Shown here in pieces: positions 14,125 to 25,551 of a stretch of 64,000 nt of DNA. A program made the translations under genes and the position numbers. Numbering within the stretch: position 1 is the first letter of the stretch; each line of letters starts with the position of its first letter. This DNA is from Knoxdaviesia capensis (Eukaryota > Ascomycota > Sordariomycetes > Microascales > Gondwanamycetaceae): assembly GCA_001510575.1 (NCBI GenBank), contig LNGK01000005.1, positions 1,867,234 to 1,931,233 of the forward strand, given 5' to 3'. The notes beneath the pieces were generated by a model that worked only from the letters and a program-made list of their open reading frames with translations, searched no databases and had not been told where the DNA came from.

Positions 14125-14403
14125 GGTATTAAATATTAGATTAATTAATATTATATTATCCTTTATACAGCCGGAAGTTCATAATAAAGAATAAGGCTGC
14201 GATAAATAGCCTGGGGAATAATGATGGATGTAATATGGATTTACGAAGAGCCTGGTATGGGAAGGGAAGCCTTAGAAGGCATTAGGGATCTAGATGGGAG
14301 GAAGCCTAGATCCTATAGGGGATAAGAAGGAAGCTTTCCCCCTATCTATTCTAGTATAGTATTTTATAGCTATTAACTACTTATCTTATTTTTTACCCCC
14401 TAC
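14125..14403 (+). repeat. 5' LTR of copia 2
   Basis: This 279-bp repeat is co-linear with 19468-19746. All differences I can count (about 18) are C/T or G/A transitions, with no indels. In this copy the mutations cluster in the last third (around 14330-14395), while its first half keeps the original TG and CA dinucleotides. Confidence 0.85.
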
Positions 14404-14564
14404 NNNNNNNNNNNNNNNNNNNNNNNNNNNNNNNNNNNNNNNNNNNNNNNNNNNNNNNNNNNNNNNNNNNNNNNNNNNNNNNNNNNNNNNNNNNNNNNNN
14501 NNNNNNNNNNNNNNNNNNNNNNNNNNNNNNNNNNNNNNNNNNNNNNNNNNNNNNNNNNNNNNNN
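14404..14564. other. Assembly gap (161 N)
   Basis: A run of N between the copia 2 left LTR and a poly-C tract of 16 C. It covers the expected primer-binding site and start of the internal region, so those cannot be read. Confidence 0.99.
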
Positions 14565-17500
14565 CCCCCCCCCCCCCCCCTTAACCTACCTATTAATCCT
14601 ACGGGAACCGAGAAAACTTCCGTAGTCCCTCCCCCCCCCTATTTTCGGATCCTAGAAGCCGTTTAACTCCTATAGCACTCTGATTTTTTACGTTCTAATA
14701 GAACGAGTTTTAGTAACTAATTCTACCCCCCCTTCCCCTACCGAGTTAGCCTTATTATTTACGATATTATATAACGATCGATATCCCTAATTAAGTCCTC
14801 GACTTCGAAGTAAAAGAGAGCCGAGTTTCTAGCTAATATCTACGAGGCTACCTTAGAACCCGAGGGAGAGACTCCTATATATATACCCGATACCCGTACT
14901 ATCTACTATCCTCCCCTCCCTTAGGTATAGTTTATAAAAGTAATAACCGAGACGGTTACTAAGAACTTAAGGGAAATTAAGAAGGATAGCGATAGGAAGT
15001 AGAACTAAATCGTAGATTTAAAGCGGTAATAGGTATTAATTAAGAAGATCTTAGAGATATAAGATAAGGTTTTATAGATAACTTAAGAGAACGAACGATA
15101 ACGTAGATCCTCTTTCCGATAGTAGGAATACTAGTCGGAAGACGAAGATAACGATAACTTAGATAAAGATAGGAACTATAGACGTTTAGCTACGAAGGTT
15201 AAGATAAAGGAACTTAAGAACTACGCTATCCTTATTAATAAGACCCTAAAGCTAGCTAGTACTTTAGAATAGCTATAGTAATCTAAAGAGTTCGAGACTA
15301 CCTTAAGCGCGCTAGGTATTACCGTTAAATAACTCCGAGACCTCTAACCCCTAGTAAGCGCGTATATAGTACGTATAATAAAGGAATCGATCGCCCCTAA
15401 GATTTCCTCTATATTTAAGGATAAGGTAAATACTTATACCTTATTTAGATCGCTAAAGTAGAATTTCTAAGTAATTAAGGAATTATAGATTAAAAATATT
15501 ATAGTAGTTTTTAATTTCTAAATTAAACTAAGAGAAGGAGTATACTAAATCCTAAATCGATTTATCTCTATAGTATATAAAGTAAGACTAGAAGGGCTCG
15601 TAATCCTAACTATCTTAACCGCGACGGGCACCTATTATTATATTACTACCCGCTACCTTAAGCTTAATAGAGACCTCTACGTTATCCTAAAGAGTTTTAA
15701 TAAGGATATTAACGATAAGGCTACCCTTATTATAGCTATATCTAAATATATAGCTAAGAATATAAACTACGCTACGTACTAGTAGTAATCTAGATATCCT
15801 CTTAACTAGAAGAAGGATAATAGCGCGAAGAAACCTAATTACTATACCCCCCCCTCCCTTAAGCCTACCGTTAATAGTATCCCTATCTAGAAGAAAAGTA
15901 ATATTTAATACTATTAGTATAGCTTAAAAGGTTATATTATAAATAAGTACTAAGCGAAAGCGAATAGTAAAGAGAAGACTTATAAGCTAAGAGTTATAAA
16001 TACTATAACTTCTACTAAGAAGCTTACTAAGGGTAAAAGTAATAAGCCTCTAAAGGACGCTAAGCTAGAGGAGTTAACTACCCTCTATAGTACTACCTAT
16101 ACCGCTATAGACTAACGACCCTTTAAGCCTTACCCTATATACTATATCTATATAAATTAGATTTATAATATAAGTTTAGATTCCTATATTTTAAACGATT
16201 TATCTTAATTTAAGCGAGGATCCCTAAAGACTTTTACTAATTCGATTAAGTTAAGGAGCGGATTATCGGGAGTTCGATATATTAAAACTATTTAACTCTA
16301 GATAAAGGATAGATCTAACTTTAGGATTATTAACGTCTAATATTACCTTACCTTTCTTATTAACGTTATCTCTAGAATTATTTAGTATAAGAAGGGGTAC
16401 GTTCTAGTAGTAGACTAGCTAATAATTAAGGATAAGGTTATTACTACTATCTTTCTAATAGAAAGAGGCTTTATATTAGAAGTAAAGGAAGGCCTTAAGG
16501 CCTATATAACTATAGATAAGGTTCCTCGCGAGGAAGGCTATACCTTATATACCGAAGTTAACGGTACCGTATACGCTAACGTATCCCTACGTACGCTCTT
16601 AGAGAGTAAGGCTCTTATATACTAGCGCCTATACTACCCTAGAAGGGTAGCTATATCTTAAATAGTTAAGGTAGTTACTAGTTCTCTAATTAAGAAGGTA
16701 ACTAGACTTATCGAGCCTTATAGCGCCTATAAGTTTAGAAAGATAACGTCTTTTAAATTACTAGACTCTAAAGTACCCTCTAAGGTACCTAAGGAGGTTA
16801 TCTATATAGATATAGGTATTATATAACTGGTATCTATAAGTAGGAATAGCTACTTCTTATTAGTATATAATAAGGCGACGAGCCGACGATTAGTTTATAT
16901 AACGGCTTAGAAGAGTAATATACTTATATATATCTAGAAGACCGTTAAGAGATAGGCGTTAGAGCTAAGCTAGAAGCCTAAGAAGCTCTATAGCGATAAC
17001 GGTACCGACGTTAGTACTAAGAAGCTAGCTACTTACTATAACGAGTAGGGAATCGAGTATATAATATCGCCTCTATACTACTTAACTAAGAACGGGCGTA
17101 TCGAGCGTAGTATCCGCGAGGTCTTATAGAAGATTAAAGTAACCGTTATTACTAAGAGTATCCCGTTAGAGCTATAGGATAAGATTATAACTATAGTAAT
17201 CTATATACTTAATCGGATAGTTATCTCTAAGAGCTTTAATACGCTAATTAGCGCCTTTTAGAAGGCTTACGGGATATATAAGAAGGTTAATATATTATAC
17301 TTTTAAATACTAGGTTCTAAGTATATCGTATATATAAACCCCCTCTAGCGATAGAAGATATTAAGCGTTAAATTTAATAGCTAAAATACTAAGCTAGTAC
17401 TTATAGGCGTAGAAGGTATCTTAGTTAGATACTAAGGCCGCTATCTTTATAGAGTATAGATTCTAGAATTTAGATAGGTATATATTATTAAGGATATCTA

Positions 17501-19467
17501 ATTTTAGGAATATATCTATAAGCTTTTATATAGAAAGTACGTTCGATCTTACCCTCTAGGAGCGCTACGTTAGTTAAAAGCTAGCGCTACTACTAGTAGT
17601 AATATCCCTAAGAAGGGGATATCTAGCGTATCGGAGCTATCTAGCGTACTAGAGCTATCTAGGGTATCGGAGCTAACGGCTATATTAGAACTATCTAATA
17701 CGTAGAACTTATTAGATAATAAGGAAGTTACGATTACGAATCCTCTTATTACTAATAAGAACTACTTAAGATTAGATAAACTTAAAGACCTTAACGAATT
17801 AGCTAGTAACTAACTACTAGGAAGTACTTTTATAGTAGTATCCGATTTAATCTACTTACGTAATATTAACGAAGTATTAAAACGTAACCCTTAGCGAGAT
17901 TAGAAAGCTATAGGAACCTAGATAGAAGCTATTAAGACTAAATTTCGGAAGGTTATTAAGATAAAGACTTTTAAGGTAATATAGGGAAAGCCTCTAAAGA
18001 AACCGATTACTACGAAGCTCGCCTTTCGATAGAAAACTAACGCGGAAGGTAACGAAACTAAGAAGAAAGTAAGATAATACGCTTAAGGCTTTTAATAACG
18101 AGAAGGCGTCGACTTCTACGAAACGTTTATATCGACCGCGACCCCGGATACGTAGAGGATCCTATTAGCCCTCGTAGTTAAGATAAGAGCTACCTTATAG
18201 TAGATAGACGTAGTCTCTACCTACTTATAAAGAGAGCTTAAGGAAACGATCTATATTATCCCTAAGCCTATAATACGTAAGTACCTAGACGAATATCCCG
18301 AGGAGGCCCTAAAGGTTAGATAGAAGTTAGGAAGCGTTTAATAGTATTTTATTTTATTAAAACTACTATATAAACTAAAATAGTTAGGAAGATAGTAGTA
18401 GATTCGCTTCTAAGAGGTACTCGTAATAATCGGATTTAAGCCTTTATAAGCTAACGACGTAACTTACTATAACCCCTAGACCTAAGTAGTTATCTCTTCT
18501 TACGTTAACGACTTACTAATCCTTTCCTTTAATAAATCTATAGCCGATTAATTTAAGAAAGACCTAGTAAGTATCCTAATCTCTAAGTACTAGGGAGAGC
18601 CCGAATAGCTCCTAGGAATAGCTATTAAGATCGAGAACGATAATATCTTAATTAGCTAGGATACCTATATTAGAGATATACTAGAGGAGTTTTAGCTTTT
18701 AAATTACTAAACCGTAACTACGCTAATAAAGCTAGTTACTTTTTTACCCCCTAAGTATAAAGATATATAACCTACCGATTAAGGCTTATACTATCGAATA
18801 ATAGGAAAGCTCTTATACCTTATAGGAAAGACCTAACTTAACGTAACCTACGCTATATATTAGCACGCGCGCTTCTCTTACGACCTACGAATTATATACG
18901 CTAAAGGTCTAAAGCGTATACTACGGTACCTTACTAGATACGCTTAGAAGGGGATTACCTACCGACGGAGTCTTACGGTATAAGATTAAATACTAAACGC
19001 TTAGGCTAATGCCTCGTACGGTAATACTAAAGACGCTAAATTTAAATTAATTACTAGCTACGTTATTATACTTAATAATAACCTTATTAGCTAGTATAGT
19101 AAACGGTAGAGGCGGACTACTAACTCTTTTACTAAAGCTAAGATCTACGTGCTACGAGAGACTATATACTACCTAATATAGCTTTAATATTTACTAACTA
19201 AGCTTAACTTTTATATTAGGAATATCGTCCTCTAAGAGGATAATACCGCTACTATTACCGCCGTTATAAAACCTACTTACTATCTAAACCTAAAATACGT
19301 TAATACGCCTCTTTACTCTACTATTAACTAAGTACGGGAACTTAATATTAGAGTATAATACGTGCCTATAGTAGAATAATTAGCGGATATACTAACTAAG
19401 TTATTAGGGAGAGTGCTATTTAAGAGGTACGCGGGACTATTAGTATATAACGTTCTAATTAAGAAGG

Positions 19468-19746
19468 GGTATTAAATATTAGATTAATTAATATTATATT
19501 ATCTTTTATATAGCCGGAAGTTTATAATAAAGAATAAGGCTACGATAAATAGCCTAGGGAATAATAATAGATATAATATAGATTTACGAAGAGCCTAGTA
19601 TAGGAAGGGAAGCCTTAGAAGGCATTAGGGATCTAGACGGGAGGAAGCCTAGATCCTATAGGGGATAAGAAGGAAGCTTTCCCCCTATCTATTCTAGCAT
19701 AGTATTTCATAGCCATCAACTACTCATCTTGTTTTTTACCCCCTAC
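19468..19746 (+). repeat. 3' LTR of copia 2
   Basis: Partner of 14125-14403. Mutations here fall mainly in the first half (about 19500-19600), and the last 50 bp are nearly unmutated: the reciprocal of the left LTR. Confidence 0.85.
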
Positions 19747-19810
19747 CTTTATAAATGGTATTAACTACAAAGTTACGCTTCCAATTCTAACCGCCTTTCC
19801 TGTATTTCTA
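19747..19810. other. Short little-mutated spacer after copia 2
   Basis: A 64-bp pocket that still contains CA, TG and CC dinucleotides, unlike its surroundings. It has no counterpart in the unsplit leader copy near 820. Its origin is unknown. Confidence 0.4.
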
Positions 19811-20114
19811 ATAAAAGGGATTATAATAATAACTAAGGAGTACCCTAGATCTTAGCTAGCTATACCTATAAGAAAACTATAAGAATAGAGTCGGCCCTCT
19901 AAACTAACTCCGATATAAGGAGGAGATAAAAAAAGGGGCTAGAGAAATAAAATTTTTAAATAAGAGAGAAATTTCCTATAAGTCGATAGCACTTAGAAAA
20001 GACTAAGGATAATCTCTAACCTTATAATATACCTCCCTTAATAACTAATACTTCTAGTTAAACCTTTATCTCTAATAAAAGACTTCTTTTAAAACCCGTA
20101 ATATAGGTTTTATA
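19811..20114 (+). repeat. Gypsy leader repeat, second copy (right part)
   Basis: About 304 bp matching 824-1120, from ATAAAAGGGATTATAATAAT to ATATAGGTTTTATA. It includes shared blocks such as TCGGCCCTCTAA and AACTCCGATATAAGGA. Together with 14079-14124 it forms the second copy of the leader, split by copia 2. Confidence 0.7.
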
Positions 20115-20120
20115 TATTAA

Positions 20121-20467
20121 TTGAATTAGTATTACTAGTATTCCTAGTACTAATATCAGTACTAATGCTCTATATCTATATGAGAATCTAAGTCTAAGTT
20201 ATTATTTATAGATTTAAGATCTATAAATTCTCCTTCTAGGACTTTAACTTCTCTAGATATAATAATTTTATTATTAATTAGATTTAATATAGTATATGAA
20301 TACTTGTTAGGTCTAATTAATATACCTATTATACCTCTATTTTTCTTAACTTAGTAATATAAAAAATACTATTATAAACTAAATATCTTAATATTTAAGA
20401 TATTAGGTATTTCTCTAAATCTTATCTTAAAATAGTATTTTATTAGATAAAGCCTTATAATATAGTC

Positions 20468-20501
<34 letters not shown>

Positions 20502-22740
20502 TAATAAGCTATATATCCCTAATATTCTATTAGTATCTTAGCAGGTATTAATAGAACCCTAATTTTATTAAATAAAGTTCTATTTATTCTCTTAACTAAT
20601 CTATTTAGTTCTAAGGTATAGGGAGGATTCGTCTAATATATTATTCTATCCTTTTTATATATATTTTCAAAGTTATTATTTATATATTTAGTTCTATTAT
20701 TACTTTGTTAAATATAAATTCTATATCGGTCTTTATTGTTTTAAGCTCTTTACTTAAACTTCATAAACGTATTATATACCTAAGCTTTAGTTATAAGTAG
20801 CTTTATATCTAGATATCTAGTGAAAGTATCTAAAAACTCTATAATATACTTATTATTATTAGTATTAGCTTATAATATTAGTTAATACTACCTTTTCCAG
20901 ATAATAAGTATAGATAGAACTATTATTGCGATATATATTATTATAAAGTAAAGCTTTTAAGTTTTCTTTATATATATATTTATTCCTAGGAAGCTAAATA
21001 TTATATTATTTTATCATATTAGTATTTACGTAACTTAGTTATCTATACTATTGTATATAGTTACTAAGGACGTTATCTTCTTCTATAGTATCTTGTACTT
21101 AAATACTAGTAATATTAGAAGAAGAGCAATTATTTTTATAAATATCGAAAGCTAAATAATATAGGTAGGTTATTTTTTCTTATATCCCTTTATTATTAGT
21201 TTATTAGTTTTTTTATATATATAGATATATAGTTATTAAGGATAACTATTCTTTTATCTATTAGCTTATTAATACTTATTAGGTTAATACTTAATTTAGG
21301 GATATATAGATAGTCTTTTATAATAAAGGTACTATTTTTATAACTAACTAATATCTCCTATAAGGCTATATCTAATAATAGAAGCCTTTCCTTACTCAAC
21401 TATCTTATTAGAATTCCTTATTTTAAATAAAAAATCCTTATCAGATATTACGTACGTAGTAGTAGCTATATCTAGAAATAGGTTATAGTATAAGTCTTTA
21501 TTTTGACTTAGAACTAAAGAGATATAGTTATTAGTTTTAGTATTAGTTATTAGAGGTATAGCGTTAGATAGTATAGTATTTACCTAGATATTATTATTAG
21601 ATTTATTCGATAGGTCCTAGTTAGGTCTTCTAATATCGTTAATAACGTTAACGGTATTAGGTTCTTTATCTTTACGATTAAATAAGGTCTTATTAGTTTA
21701 CTACTATAATAGGGCCTTATCTAGATACTTAAAATAGTAATTATCTAAGATATAACTATTAATATAACAATAGTTATAAGCCTTAGTAGAAGTATTAGTA
21801 TTAGTACTCTTCTTATTAAAGCTCTTATTAACCCTATACTTATTAAAAGTACTAATACTCTTATTCTTATTCTAGTTCTAGTTCTTATTCCTAGTATTTA
21901 AGAGTAAGACTTTATCTAATTTAATAGAGAATCTTTTAGATTTATTTATAATATTAGTATAGAGCTTTTTCAGCGTGCTTTTATTAAAGGTATTATTATT
22001 CCTATATACCTATATAGTATTAGAACGATGGCTTTTAAAGTTATTATTTTAGCTATTCAGTATACAGCTTGAAATAAACTTATAGGGAAGTCTTAAGTCT
22101 CAAGTATTTATTCTATTATTAAATTCCTCTATGTTTGAGATAACGGTGTCTATAATAATAAATTAGTATTTAAGAAAGTAATAATAATACTAAAATCTAT
22201 AGTAAATCTTATAGGGTTATATATAGATTCTAGGGTCTTCTAAGCTTTGAAGGCACTAGTAATATTATTAAGTTAGATAAGGGGTCCATCTTCAATAATT
22301 AGTTAAATAAGTTAAAGGGCTTTAGTATTATCTTCTTTCTAATTATTATTAGTTTAATTATTATTAAAATCTATATTACATAATATAGTATTAATAACGC
22401 CTTCCTTTATAAGAAGGGCTTTTATACTTATAGTCTAAGGCTTATAATTTCTTAAGCCTTTAAGCTTTTAAATATAGTATTTCTAAGGATCTATTTTAAT
22501 ATAGAAAATTAATAGTATATATAGTATAATATTTTGTTTAATAGGTAGTTATCGAGTACTTAATAAAAGAAATAGATATTTTGATAAAATATTAATAGAA
22601 TTTAATAGAATAAATAAGTATTTAATAAAAGAAGTTAATATTTTAATAGAATTTTGATATTATTAGTACTATTATTATTTTCATTATTTTATTATTCTAA
22701 TTCTATCTTAATCTATACTCTTCCGGGCTTATAACCTATT
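20121..22740 (-). mobile_element. Ty1/copia remnant 3a (- strand), truncated
   Basis: The - strand carries degenerate gag and protease/pre-integrase sequence and part of integrase. A large part (20121 to about 21900) is inverted relative to 23226-25000 on the + strand; for example 20180-20290 pairs with 24800-24920. At the high-coordinate end CCGGGCTTATAACCTATTA (around 22725) may be the primer-binding region next to a lost LTR. The 3' half of pol (RT and RNase H) is missing because the element ends at the gypsy leader repeat. There are many stops and no coding capacity. Confidence 0.6.
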
Positions 22741-23225
22741 AATATAACCTATTAATATAATATAGGTTTTAGTAGCATTTATAGGGAAGTTAGAATAGAT
22801 AGAATAATAGGAGGGGCTATAGAATATATTAGAATAATAGTTCTATATATATAAAGTAATAATTATGTAATAATTAGATTAATAGATAATTATTAGATAA
22901 TAATAGGATTAATAGAAGTATTAAGTTATTAATTATTATAGTAATAATATATATATTATCAGATATAAGATGGAAGATTCTCTATGATATCTTAGTTATA
23001 TAATAGCGTATTATATAGTAGTTATACGATAACGCATTTATTTCTATTATTAATAGGTATATTATAGGTATTTATTCTATATATAACGGGGTTCCTAGTA
23101 AGTATTAGTTACTAGTATAGGAATTTATATTTATTATTATACTATATTTATTTAGTAACGTCTTACTAAATATTAGCTGTAGTAATTAGTTCTAACTATT
23201 TATTACTATTTATTTTATTCTTCCT
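22741..23225. other. AT-rich spacer between two inverted copia remnants
   Basis: Sequence dominated by TAAT/ATTA steps, including a tandem CCTATTAATATAA pair just before it. It probably contains LTR sequence of the flanking copia family, but no matching direct repeat can be shown within the window. Confidence 0.35.
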
Positions 23226-25551
23226 TATAACCTTTGTAAACCTTAACTAGAATAATAATAGTAATACTAATACTTCTAATAAGTATAGGGTTAATAAGAG
23301 CTTTAATAAGCAAAATACTAATATCAATACTCAGGCTTTTAACTATTACTATATTAGTAGTTATATGTTAGATAATTAGTATTTTAAGTATCTAGATAAG
23401 GCCCTATTATAGTACCATACTAATAAGACCTTATTTAATAATAAAGGTAAAGAACCTAATATCGCTAACGTTATTAACGAGATTAGAAGACCTAATTAGG
23501 ATCTATTAAATAAATCTAATAATAATATCGAAGTAGATACTATACTATCTAACTCTATACTTCTAATAACTCATACTAAAACAAATAACTATATCTTTAT
23601 AGTTCTAAATAAATTTCAAAGACTTATATAATAACCTATATTTTAATATAGCCCCTTCTACGTACGTAGTATCTAAGAAGGATTTTCTATTTAGTATAAG
23701 GAATCATATTAAGATAGTTAAGTTAGGAAGGAAAGGCTTTTATTATTAGATATAGTCTTATAGGAGATATTAGAGCTAGTTATAAAAATAATACCTTTCT
23801 TACAAAAGTCCATTTATATAACCCTTAATTAGGTATTAAGTTTGTAAGTCCTAATAAGCTAATAAATAAAACAATAGTTATTCTTAGTAACTATATATAT
23901 ATATATAATAATAAAACTAATTTACTAATAATTGAGGGATATAAGAAAAATAACTTATATTATTTACCTTTTAATATTTATAGAAGTAATACCTCTTCTT
24001 TTAATATTACTAGTATTCAAATACTAAAATACTAAAGACGATAGAAGAAGATAACGTCCTTAATAACTATATAAAATAGTATAGACGACTAGGATACGTA
24101 AATACTAATATAATAAGGTAAAATAATACTAGCTTCTTAAGAATAAATATATATATAAAGAATACTTAAAAGCCTTTCCTAATAATAATATATATCGGAG
24201 TAATAATTCTATTTATATACATTATCTAGAAAAGGTACTATCTAATATTATCAGCTTTATATTAGCTAATATCAATAATAATAAGTATATTAAAATGTTT
24301 TTAGATACCTTTACGAGAAATCTAGTAATATAATTAATTATAGCTAAAGCTTAGGTATATAATACGTTTATAAGATTTAAATAAAGAGCTAAAAATAATA
24401 AAAAACGATATAGACTTTATATATTAAACGCTAATAGTAGAACTAAATGCATAAATAATAGCTTTAAAATATATATATATAAAAAGGACGGAATAATATA
24501 TTAGACGAATCCAACTTATACCTTAGAATGAAATATATAAATTTCTTAAGAGAATAAATAGAACTGTATCGAATAAAATTCAGGTTCTATAAATAACCTC
24601 TAAAATACTAATATGATATTAGGGATATATAGCATATTATACTATATATATATATAATAGACAACCTTATAAGGCTTTATCTAATAAAATACTATATAAG
24701 ATAAAACTCAGAGAAATACCTAATATCTTAAATATTAAAATATTTAGTTTAAAATACTATTATAAAGGTAAATATTAATTAAACTTAATAAATATTAGCA
24801 TACTATATTGAATCTAATTAATAATAAAATTATTACATTAAGAGACGTTAAAGTCTTAGACGGAATATTTGTAGATTTTAAATCTATAAATAATAAGTTA
24901 GACTTAGAATCTTATATAGATATAGAGCTAAATTATACTAATACTAATACTATTAGTATTAGTAACCTAGTAGATAGTTAGTTCTACTACTAATAATAAT
25001 AATATTAGAAATATCAATAATATTAATATTAATAATAATAATAATACTATTAGCTACTAACTCCTACTCCTGAAACTTATATAACTAAGCTACGTATTTA
25101 AAGCGAATAAATAGCATAAGGCTATAGATAAAGAAGTTAATAACTTAAAAAATAAAATACCCATGAAGCTATAAAGCGTAAAGACATTAATAATAATAGT
25201 AGTAATATAGTTTAAGGTTATCAGGTTTATTGAAAAACCTAATAATAATAATCCTATAATAAAAGATAAAGCTAAATGCGTTATTAAAGGCTTTAGATAA
25301 GAATATAGAAAAGACTTTAAAGATACTTTTTCTACTACTAATAGACCTAAAAATAATAAAATAATATTAGTATTAGTATTGATAAATTAGTAGTGTATAA
25401 CATAGTACGATATTATAAATACTTTTATATGTACTAATATCGATACTGATATTTATATCGAACTTTTTACTAGTTACTAGAGCTATAGGAAAAAAAAAAA
25501 CTTAATAGGGCTGTATATAGACCTAAAATAAAGTTCTAGACTTTACTACTA
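23226..25551 (+). mobile_element. Ty1/copia remnant 3b (+ strand), truncated
   Basis: This remnant is inverted relative to 20121-22740 and reads on the + strand. It covers the zinc-knuckle/protease region (around 23270-23700), integrase-like sequence and the first RT block (D-K-A-K-C-V-I-K-G-F at about 25267-25296, followed by F-K-D-T-F). RT is cut off by DNA transposon copy 2 at 25552, and no continuation appears after it at 26880. The gag part present in 3a is absent here. All stops I noted are TAG or TAA. Confidence 0.6.

Larger units (their letters stand above)
14125..19746 (+). mobile_element. Ty1/copia LTR retrotransposon 2 (+ strand), RIP-mutated but readable
   Basis: A 5.6-kb element with LTRs of 279 bp at each end. 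Its pol can be followed on the + strand from about 16,900 to 19,480 in one frame, interrupted only by TAG and TAA at positions where family members carry Gln or Trp. Visible landmarks are integrase acidic residues (D at 16995-16997, E at 17103-17105), an RT block with G-F-x-x-R-E-G-V-D-F near 18095, and the catalytic YVDD box mutated to Y-V-N-D at 18501-18512. An RNase H region ends near 19,480. Integrase precedes RT, which defines copia. A poly-C tract and a 161-N gap (14404-14564) hide the 5' internal end. It retains many CpG sites, unlike copia 1. Confidence 0.85.
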
